The notes beneath the pieces are model-generated. The model worked only from the letters and a program-made list of their open reading frames with translations, was not told the origin of the DNA and ran no database searches. A DNA stretch of 40,199 nucleotides from Oscillospiraceae bacterium (lineage in GTDB: Bacteria; Bacillota; Clostridia; Oscillospirales; SIG627): the NCBI GenBank assembly GCA_015065265.1, contig SVQQ01000003.1, forward strand, positions 67,454 to 107,652, in the 5' to 3' direction. This document shows positions 35,424 to 40,199 of this stretch, in pieces (the first letter of the stretch is position 1; the number at the start of each line of letters is the position of its first letter). The position numbers and the translations under genes are program-made.

Positions 35424-36149
35424 TCATTTTTTCAACGGTTTGAACCCACTAATTTCCGCCCTCTGAATTGCACCGAATATTTTGTTCTTTATGTCGGGAA
35501 TTTCACGTTGCAATTCAAATAGTCTCTTCTTCATATTCTCACGTTCCGTGTTTCCGTCGGCAGGACACTTGTTCTTGAATACGGGCAGATTTTCCTTTGA
35601 TGCAAAATATCTTATATCCTTTTCAGGTACGTATATCAAAGGTCTGATACAAGTGATTTTAGAACGGTCAAGGTAAGTGACAGGGGAGAAAGTCCCGATT
35701 TTCCCTGCAAAAAATAAGTTCATCATATAAGTCTCGATGACGTCGTCCATATGATGCCCCAGTGCTACCTTGTTGCAAGAGAATTCGTCGGCAGCATCGT
35801 TCAGAGCCCCTCGTCTCATTCTTGAACACAGTGAACAGGGACTGTCCTCTTTCCTTACGTCAAATATTATCTGATATATCTGTGTTTTCACTATTTTAAG
35901 TTCTACTTCAAGTTCCTCGCAAAGTGCCTTGATACCACTGTAATCAGTTCCTTCAAACCCCATATCAATGGAAATTGCAACTATATCAAACTTCTTTGGA
36001 TAAAACTTTCTAAGATGCGCCAAAGCGCAAAGAAGAGCGAGAGAATCTTTTCCTCCCGAAACTCCTACCGCTATTCTGTCACCCTCTTCTATCATCTCGT
36101 AACTGTCAACAGTGCGCCTTGTATAACTTAAGATAAGTTTAATATCCAT
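35424..36149 (-). CDS. ttcA: TtcA-family tRNA 2-thiocytidine biosynthesis protein
   Basis: An ATP-dependent thiolase of the PP-loop family, 241 residues. Residues 28-36 hold the PP-loop VGVSGGKDS; the iron-sulfur/thiolation CxxC is PCSLCSRMRRG (about 105-115), and the further conserved ALGHHMDDVIETYMMNLF and NKCPADGNTERE with a third Cys follow. These match TtcA, which converts C32 to s2C32 in tRNA. Clostridial members are somewhat shorter than E. coli TtcA and target specificity is not tested, so the symbol is by family only. SD GAGAGGT; perfect promoter at 36172-36200. Confidence 0.88.
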   Translation of the reverse strand: MDIKLILSYTRRTVDSYEMIEEGDRIAVGVSGGKDSLALLCALAHLRKFYPKKFDIVAISIDMGFEGTDYSGIKALCEELEVELKIVKTQIYQIIFDVRKEDSPCSLCSRMRRGALNDAADEFSCNKVALGHHMDDVIETYMMNLFFAGKIGTFSPVTYLDRSKITCIRPLIYVPEKDIRYFASKENLPVFKNKCPADGNTERENMKKRLFELQREIPDIKNKIFGAIQRAEISGFKPLKK

Positions 36150-36171
36150 AAATACCTCTCTTTTTCAATTG

Positions 36172-36200
36172 ATTATACTAATATATTCTACACTTGTCAA
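36172..36200 (-). promoter_or_regulatory. Consensus promoter for the ttcA-like gene
   Basis: On the minus strand TTGACA (36195-36200), 17 nt, TATAAT (36172-36177), 23 nt before the start codon. Both hexamers are perfect. Confidence 0.9.
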
Positions 36201-36213
36201 CATAAAAAACGAA

Positions 36214-36275
36214 AATATCAAAAGAGAAAACAAGAGATAAAACAAGAAAAAGCGAGAAAACGAGAGGAAACTAAA
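36214..36275 (+). repeat. Purine-rich degenerate repeat upstream of rplM promoter
   Basis: Loose tandem units of the type AAAACAAGAGAT, AAAACAAGAAAA, CGAGAAAACGAGAGG with almost no pyrimidines on the plus strand. It lies between two divergent consensus promoters and may act as an UP-like or bent-DNA element. Confidence 0.4.
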
Positions 36276-36303
36276 AATAAATTAAAAATATTTTGAAATA
36301 ATG

Positions 36304-36332
36304 TTGACAAAATAAAACAAAGTCGTTATAAT
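36304..36332 (+). promoter_or_regulatory. Perfect consensus promoter of rplM-rpsI
   Basis: TTGACA (36304-36309), 17 nt, TATAAT (36327-36332), 38 nt ahead of the rplM start codon. Confidence 0.93.
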
Positions 36333-36370
36333 AGACAGGTAAATAAAAACAATATATGGAGGAAAATGCA

Positions 36371-36802
36371 ATGTCAACATTCATGGCAAAAGCAGAAACA
36401 GTTGAACGCAAATGGTATGTTATCGACGCCGAAGGCAAGACACTCGGTAAGGTAGCAGTTATGGCTGCAGATATTCTTCGCGGTAAACATAGACCTGAGT
36501 TTACACCTCACGTTGATTGTGGTGAATTCGTTATCGTAGTAAATGCAGCAAAAGTTGCTCTTTCTGGTAACAAACTTACACAGAAGAAGTATCAGTATCA
36601 CACAGGTTACATCGGTGGTCTTAAGGAAATCGACTATAAGACACTTCTTGCAACCAAGCCCGAAATGGCAATTTCTTTGGCAGTTAAGGGAATGCTTCCC
36701 AAGAACTCAATCGGAAGAAAGAGCCTTACACGTCTTAAAGTATATGCAGGTGCAGAGCATAAGCAGACAGCACAGCAGCCTATCGCTGTAACTGTTAAGT
36801 AA
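36371..36802 (+). CDS. rplM: 50S ribosomal protein L13
   Basis: A 143-residue ribosomal protein. Family marks are [17 protein letters not shown], the basic [17 protein letters not shown] and the later [19 protein letters not shown]. The start is ATG 36371 because GGAGG (36358-36362) precedes it by 8 nt; an ATG at 36356 overlaps this SD and is unlikely. L13 binds 23S rRNA early in assembly of the large subunit. It pairs with rpsI, 17 nt downstream, in the usual two-gene operon. Confidence 0.98.
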   Translation: MSTFMAKAETVERKWYVIDAEGKTLGKVAVMAADILRGKHRPEFTPHVDCGEFVIVVNAAKVALSGNKLTQKKYQYHTGYIGGLKEIDYKTLLATKPEMAISLAVKGMLPKNSIGRKSLTRLKVYAGAEHKQTAQQPIAVTVK

Positions 36803-36819
36803 TTAAGGAGGATGGAAGA

Positions 36820-37227
36820 ATGAATTATACAAGCGCAAAGCCTTACTTCTACGGTACAGGCAGAAGAAAAAAATCAGTTGCAAGAGTTCGTCTCTATCCC
36901 GGAACAGGCGACATCAAAATCAACAATAGAACAATAGACGATTACTTCGGACTTGACACACTCAAACTCGTAGTAAATCAGCCCTTCGCAGTAACAGGTA
37001 CAGCAGGTAAATTTGACGTTGTATGTACAGTTGCAGGCGGTGGTGTATCAGGACAGGCAGGTGCTATCCGTCACGGAATTTCAAGAGCACTTGACCAGGC
37101 ATCACACGACGAATTCCACACAATTCTTAAGAAAGCTGGACTCCTCACACGTGACCCCAGAATGAAAGAAAGAAAGAAATACGGTCTCAAAGCCGCACGT
37201 CGTGCACCTCAGTTCTCAAAGAGATAA
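36820..37227 (+). CDS. rpsI: 30S ribosomal protein S9
   Basis: A 135-residue ribosomal protein with the hallmark start [20 protein letters not shown] segment ([20 protein letters not shown]), the [19 protein letters not shown] middle and the C-terminal [12 protein letters not shown] tail, whose end reaches the P-site tRNA. SD AAGGAGG upstream. It closes the rplM operon and is followed by a strong terminator; accessory DNA begins directly after it. Confidence 0.98.
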   Translation: MNYTSAKPYFYGTGRRKKSVARVRLYPGTGDIKINNRTIDDYFGLDTLKLVVNQPFAVTGTAGKFDVVCTVAGGGVSGQAGAIRHGISRALDQASHDEFHTILKKAGLLTRDPRMKERKKYGLKAARRAPQFSKR

Positions 37228-37245
37228 TTACTATTATCATTTTAC

Positions 37246-37279
37246 CCCCCGAAAGTCAAGCACTTTCGGGGGCTTTTTT
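37246..37279 (+). terminator. Strong intrinsic terminator after rpsI
   Basis: CCCCCGAAAGT (37246-37256) pairs with ACTTTCGGGGG (37262-37272), loop CAAGC, then C and six T. Confidence 0.95.
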
Positions 37280-37287
37280 ATGTTTTC

Positions 37288-37309
37288 ACCACAAATCTAC
37301 CACAAATTA
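37288..37309 (+). repeat. Tandem 11-bp repeat pair, candidate integrase arm site
   Basis: Two direct copies of ACCACAAATnn with an 11-bp period (37288 and 37299). They lie just upstream of the truncated recombinase and resemble, in opposite orientation, the pair at 38632-38652. Confidence 0.45.
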
Positions 37310-37315
37310 ACCTAA

Positions 37316-37570
37316 GCTATAGGCAGCCGTAGGAGTTTCACCAACAAGCAGTTGAAGAAAATCCTTGTTGATAACGACCTGCCAGCACTCAGTGTTCATG
37401 CGTTGAGACACAGTAACGCCAGTTTGATGATAAATAACGGATTTGACGTTAAGGCTATTTCCGAGCACCTTGGGCATTGTAATACGGCTATTACCTCTGA
37501 TATTTATACTCACATCTTCAAGGAGTATAAAGCAAAGATGGCTGAATGTATTGAAAACGACCTCATTTAA
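37316..37570 (+). pseudogene. Truncated tyrosine recombinase (phage/ICE-type integrase), C-terminal remnant
   Basis: About 84 residues remain of a normally 350-400-residue enzyme. The frame opens right after a TAA (37313-37315) and reads FTNKQLKKILVDNDLP, then VHALRHSNASLMINNGFD, then EHLGHCNTAITSDIYTHIF. This is the last part of the catalytic domain, retaining the HxxR arm, the later LGH and the nucleophilic Tyr. The first catalytic Arg and the core-binding and arm-binding domains are missing, and there is no SD or start codon in a proper place (TTG at 37352 would begin inside a helix). It ends at its own terminator. I infer the decayed edge of an integrated element inserted after rpsI. Confidence 0.85.
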
Positions 37571-37577
37571 GCGATAG

Positions 37578-37615
37578 AACGGCACGAAAGCAAATTTCGT
37601 GCTGTTTTCTTTATT
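37578..37615 (+). terminator. Terminator after the recombinase remnant
   Basis: A 12-bp stem with one G-U pair, AACGGCACGAAA (37578-37589) with TTTCGTGCTGTT (37595-37606), loop GCAAA, then TTCTTTATTT. Confidence 0.85.
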
Positions 37616-37648
37616 TATTCACATATTTATATATAATGGTATCAGTTA

Positions 37649-37665
37649 GATAAACTTGAATTTGA
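37649..37665 (+). repeat. 17-bp direct repeat, left copy
   Basis: GATAAACTTGAATTTGA, identical to 38944-38960. The two copies bracket the DUF2975-YozG module. Confidence 0.8.
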
Positions 37666-37746
37666 CAAACTGAATATAGCCACTATAGATTAAGTTCGGT
37701 TTTAACGAAAAGAATATATTTATTAACGATAAACATTAAAAATTAC

Positions 37747-37775
37747 TTGACAAACATTAAGCTTTATGATATACT
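37747..37775 (+). promoter_or_regulatory. Promoter for the DUF2975/YozG-like pair
   Basis: TTGACA (37747-37752), 17 nt, TATACT (37770-37775), 32 nt before the start codon. Confidence 0.85.
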
Positions 37776-37807
37776 TTTATCATCAAAAAACTTTGGAGGT
37801 ATGTAAG

Positions 37808-38365
37808 ATGAAAGTTATAAACAAGCTTGGGAAAATTATCGCAAAAATTTTAGAGATATTGCACTGGGTTGCAGTGGTACTTATGATTGCTGCAACAATC
37901 TGCTCACTTGCGGCTCCAAACTGGGTAAATTATTTTGTTGGCTTTGATGCAAAAGAGTGCTGTGGTGCAAATCTTGAAGTATATGGATTTGAAGTTAATG
38001 CTCCAGTTATCAACGGAAATATCGATATGACATCTTTCTTGATATTTGGCATCGGTGCAGTTATCATCCTTGTAGTGATGGCAATGGTATTTCGTAATTT
38101 ACATCTTGTTTTCAAGAAGTCAGAAAATGCCACTCCATTCCAAAAGGATAACATTCGTATGATGCGTGAAATCGGTTATTTTTCTATTGCGGTTCCTGTA
38201 ATTGGACTTATTATGAGCGTCTTCGTTCGTTTGGTAACGGGTGTTGAAACAGCAGAAGTCAGCATTGATACAACTGGTATCTTCATGGGAATTATCGTTT
38301 TGTGTCTTACTCAGTTTTTTATTCACGGAGCAGAACTTGAAAAAGATGTAGACGGATTGCTGTGA
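37808..38365 (+). CDS. DUF2975 membrane protein (YoaS-like)
   Basis: A 185-residue membrane protein with four predicted TM segments: VAVVLMIAATICSLA (about 20-36), FLIFGIGAVIILVVMAMVF (about 77-95), IAVPVIGLIMSVFVRLV (about 125-141) and FMGIIVLCLTQFFIHG (about 158-173). The cytoplasmic segment FKKSENATPFQKDNIRMMREIGYF is typical of DUF2975 (quoted here in two parts: FKKSENATPF and RMMREIGYF). The start at 37808 follows GGAGG (37795-37799); the longer frame would begin in the -10 box. It is 10 nt upstream of a small Cro/CI-type regulator, the same pairing as yoaS-yozG in B. subtilis. Role unknown. Confidence 0.85.
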   Translation: MKVINKLGKIIAKILEILHWVAVVLMIAATICSLAAPNWVNYFVGFDAKECCGANLEVYGFEVNAPVINGNIDMTSFLIFGIGAVIILVVMAMVFRNLHLVFKKSENATPFQKDNIRMMREIGYFSIAVPVIGLIMSVFVRLVTGVETAEVSIDTTGIFMGIIVLCLTQFFIHGAELEKDVDGLL

Positions 38366-38375
38366 GGAGGATGCT

Positions 38376-38585
38376 ATGGGTAAAATAGTTCTTCGTTTAG
38401 ATAGAATGATGGTGGAGCGTAAAATCTCCTTAAATGAACTTGCCGAGAGAGTTGGCATTTCCAATGTCAATCTTTCTAAAATTAAAAATAACAAAGTGAC
38501 AGCTATTCGTTTTTCTACCCTCGCAGCAATATGCGAAGTCCTTGAATGTAATGCAGGGGATATTCTTGAATATCAAAGGAAATAA
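38376..38585 (+). CDS. Small Cro/CI-type HTH regulator (YozG-like)
   Basis: A 69-residue DNA-binding protein consisting of one HTH domain: MMVERKISLNELAERVGI, then NVNLSKIKNNKVTAIRFSTL and a final helix, ICEVLECNAGDILEY. The whole length is the domain, without sensor or dimer extension, as in YozG-type HTH_26 proteins. SD GAGGAGG at 38364-38370 overlaps the DUF2975 stop, so it is translationally linked to it. It may autoregulate the pair, possibly through sites near the promoter at 37747. Confidence 0.92.
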   Translation: MGKIVLRLDRMMVERKISLNELAERVGISNVNLSKIKNNKVTAIRFSTLAAICEVLECNAGDILEYQRK

Positions 38586-38631
38586 CAAATTCCAATTTGT
38601 CTAATAGTACGGGTGTTAATCTTGTTGTAAT

Positions 38632-38652
38632 TTTGGTGCAAATTTGGTGCAA
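38632..38652 (-). repeat. Tandem 11-bp repeat pair, candidate integrase arm site
   Basis: Two direct copies of TTTGGTGCAA (38632-38641 and 38643-38652) with an 11-bp period. On the minus strand the unit TTGCACCAAA resembles ACCACAAAT at 37288-37307. Confidence 0.45.
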
Positions 38653-38810
38653 CATCTTATGCGACAGCACGAAAAATATCAAACGATATGCGACTACACC
38701 CTCACAATATCCCGCTATATGAGCGTTATACACGATATAAAACGCTGTGAAACGCTAATGCAAAAACTCCAAGAGATAAGTTCTTATTTCTACGGATTAT
38801 ATACAAAAAG

Positions 38811-38833
38811 CTCTGCTACGGCAGAGATTTTTG
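38811..38833 (+). terminator. Intrinsic terminator
   Basis: CTCTGC (38811-38816) and GCAGAG (38821-38826), loop TACG, followed by ATTTTTG. It probably ends the DUF2975-YozG transcript. The 225 nt between the YozG-like gene and this hairpin hold no gene I can support. Confidence 0.8.
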
Positions 38834-38837
38834 TTGT

Positions 38838-38864
38838 GTAGGGGCGTTCATTGAACGCCCCTAC
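38838..38864. repeat. REP/MITE-like palindrome
   Basis: A 27-nt perfect palindrome with half-site GTAGGGGCGTTCA around a single T. Palindromes with the GTAGGGGCG...CGCCCCTAC form are widely scattered between genes in gut Clostridia, so this is likely one copy of a dispersed element. Confidence 0.75.
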
Positions 38865-38904
38865 GGACAAGGGAGGTTCAATTTGTAAAAACTCTGCCGT
38901 CCTA

Positions 38905-38933
38905 TTTACTTTTTGCCGTTTTTATGGTATAAT
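38905..38933 (+). promoter_or_regulatory. Possible promoter for the leucine-rich lipoprotein gene
   Basis: TTTACT (38905-38910), 17 nt, perfect TATAAT (38928-38933). It lies about 150 nt upstream of the chosen start. Confidence 0.55.
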
Positions 38934-38943
38934 CTAACTAATC

Positions 38944-38960
38944 GATAAACTTGAATTTGA
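38944..38960 (+). repeat. 17-bp direct repeat, right copy
   Basis: GATAAACTTGAATTTGA, identical to 37649-37665, and just downstream of the -10 box at 38928. Confidence 0.8.
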
Positions 38961-39081
38961 TTTAGTCCAAGATATCAAAATAAATTTAACTAAAATTAAT
39001 TGACAAATGAAGAATTATCGAGTCGTCGTACCGAACACTCAATGGCGTAAATCTATCATTCATACAGGAGGAACTTTTATA

Positions 39082-40146
39082 ATGACCGTATTTTTTCGCC
39101 GAATGGCTGTTGTTTTTCTCTTTATCTCTCTCCTGACACTGTGCTGCTCCTGTCAAACGACACCTTCATCGGAGGTGCCGACCACTGATACACCGACTAC
39201 GGAAGTATTGGTTCCGAATGCCGCTTCAGATTTCGACTATGATATATTTGAAAAGGATGGCGAGCGTGTAATTCGTTTGATTCGCTACAAGGGCGAACGT
39301 ACCGACGTGGTGATTCCTGACTCTATTGAGGGTCTGCCGGTAAGAATTTTGCTGGGTGTAACCAAGCAGAATGAGAATGGATATACCGGTGTGGTGCAGG
39401 GAGTATTTGAAGGCACTGCCATTGAATCGGCCTATATTCCGTCTTCCATCCGCAGCTTCGGTCTTGCCACCTTTGCTCACTGCACTATGCTAAAACAGGT
39501 AGAGTTTGCCAAGGGCTGTGGAATTACATCTTTAAGTACCAGTTGCTTTGAGGACTGCACGGCACTTACACGCATAGACCTGTCTCCGCTTACAAAGCTG
39601 ACGGGGACGTATTATGCATTTCGTGATTGTACCTCGCTTGAGGAGATTGTATTACCCGAGGGAATGACAATCATAGATGAGGGTTCGTTCCTTAATTGCT
39701 CAGCCTTGAAAAGTTTGTATCTCCCCGACAGCTTGGAGGAAATCGTAAAGAATGCTTTTGATGGATGTATCGGCCTTGAGTCCATTTCTGTCGGAAAAAA
39801 TCTACGATTGTATGAATCCACAGCTTCAAAGGTCATATTTAACAGCCATGCACTGAAGAGTATTATATTCCGAGATGGCGTAGAGAGTCTTGACGGCTAT
39901 GCTATGTTTTCTATCACCTCACCCGTCTCTGTTGAGGTGCCTGCTTCGGTGAATATGGTGAGCGGTCGTACCTTTTTCAACTATAGTACTATGATTATAA
40001 CATTTGCGGGAGATTGTCCCCAAATAACTGAAAAAGATAAATGGTACGGCAATGTCATTGTACGTTACAATCCTGACATGGTGGGTTGGGACAACTGCGA
40101 TTGGTCTGCTGAAAAAGGGACGCTTACACTTGAGCCAATAGAATAA
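39082..40146 (+). CDS. BspA-like leucine-rich repeat lipoprotein
   Basis: A 354-residue surface protein. A hydrophobic signal (MAVVFLFISLLTLCCSC) ends in a lipobox-like CCSC, followed by a Pro/Thr linker (TTDTPTTEV). The rest is made of LRR_5 type repeats of about 23 residues, such as CTSLEEIVLPEGMTIIDEGSF, here shortened as LEEIVLPEGMTIIDEG, ALKSLYLPDSLEEIVKNAF and CIGLESISVGKNL. Such proteins bind host or microbial surfaces in other bacteria. I chose ATG 39082 with AGGAGG at 39066-39071; the frame is open back to 39007. Codon use (more CTG, GGC) differs from upstream genes, consistent with transfer. 40147-40199 holds nothing I recognise. Confidence 0.85.
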   Translation: MTVFFRRMAVVFLFISLLTLCCSCQTTPSSEVPTTDTPTTEVLVPNAASDFDYDIFEKDGERVIRLIRYKGERTDVVIPDSIEGLPVRILLGVTKQNENGYTGVVQGVFEGTAIESAYIPSSIRSFGLATFAHCTMLKQVEFAKGCGITSLSTSCFEDCTALTRIDLSPLTKLTGTYYAFRDCTSLEEIVLPEGMTIIDEGSFLNCSALKSLYLPDSLEEIVKNAFDGCIGLESISVGKNLRLYESTASKVIFNSHALKSIIFRDGVESLDGYAMFSITSPVSVEVPASVNMVSGRTFFNYSTMIITFAGDCPQITEKDKWYGNVIVRYNPDMVGWDNCDWSAEKGTLTLEPIE

Positions 40147-40199
40147 AATCAAATAAAATACGTTACGGAACGTCAACACCTTATTCCTCAATATTACAA

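Noticed and set aside
36214..36275. CRISPR-like array
   Set aside because: Units are short, degenerate and purine-only, without spacers or cas genes.
37766..37807. Longer N-terminus for the DUF2975 protein
   Set aside because: It would start inside the -10 region, while ATG 37808 has GGAGG at the right distance.
38644..38841. 65-residue open frame between the YozG-like gene and the palindrome
   Set aside because: It starts at a TTG without SD inside the 11-bp repeat and its end is encoded by a terminator hairpin.

Overview
The window looks like a chromosomal piece of a low-to-moderate GC Gram-positive bacterium, most likely an uncultured member of the Clostridia. The evidence is strong SD sites (AGGAGG), TTGACA-17-TATAAT promoters, U-tailed hairpin terminators, two sigma-70 factors, a DUF4830 protein, a YoaS/YozG-like pair and MsmX-type sugar ABC permeases without their own ATPase. 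I cannot name a genus from the sequence alone.

Layout. 1-5617: housekeeping block with the 3' end of comM, then dnaG, two tandem primary-type sigma factors and a MTA/SAH nucleosidase. 5677-7661: a single transcription unit for a lipoprotein solute-binding protein. 7701-14782: the classical origin-type cluster rpmH-rnpA-yidD-yidC-jag-mnmE-mnmG-rsmG, but with no dnaA next to rpmH. 14789-16224: a minus-strand pair, an E2-like acyltransferase homologue and inorganic pyrophosphatase. 16297-21097: ABC-F protein, rsuA, DUF4830 protein, rnhA and mnmA. 21098-21725: AT-rich regulatory gap with repeats, a terminator, a near-consensus promoter and a structured leader of about 175 nt.

21726-33845 is the most distinctive part: a seven-gene operon with a 1074-residue solute-binding protein carrying two jelly-roll-like domains, two separate pairs of sugar-type permeases, a secreted NHL-TPR-Yip1 membrane fusion protein and a secreted DUF5696 protein with a TIM-barrel-like segment. 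No ATPase is encoded. I infer a surface glycan capture, processing and import machine powered by a shared ATPase encoded elsewhere; the substrate is unknown.

33896-37279: an AI-2E family membrane protein, a small Cys-rich protein, a TtcA-like tRNA thiolase and the rplM-rpsI ribosomal operon. 37280-40199 is accessory DNA: a truncated tyrosine recombinase, a DUF2975 plus YozG-like regulator pair flanked by an exact 17-bp direct repeat, two oppositely oriented 11-bp-period repeat pairs that could be integrase arm sites, a palindromic intergenic repeat, and a BspA-like leucine-rich lipoprotein. The DNA there shows remnants of integration and decay.

Together, mnmE, mnmG, mnmA and the ttcA-like gene form a wobble and thiolation tRNA-modification theme; rsmG and rsuA modify 16S rRNA; yidC, yidD and jag serve membrane protein insertion and envelope control.
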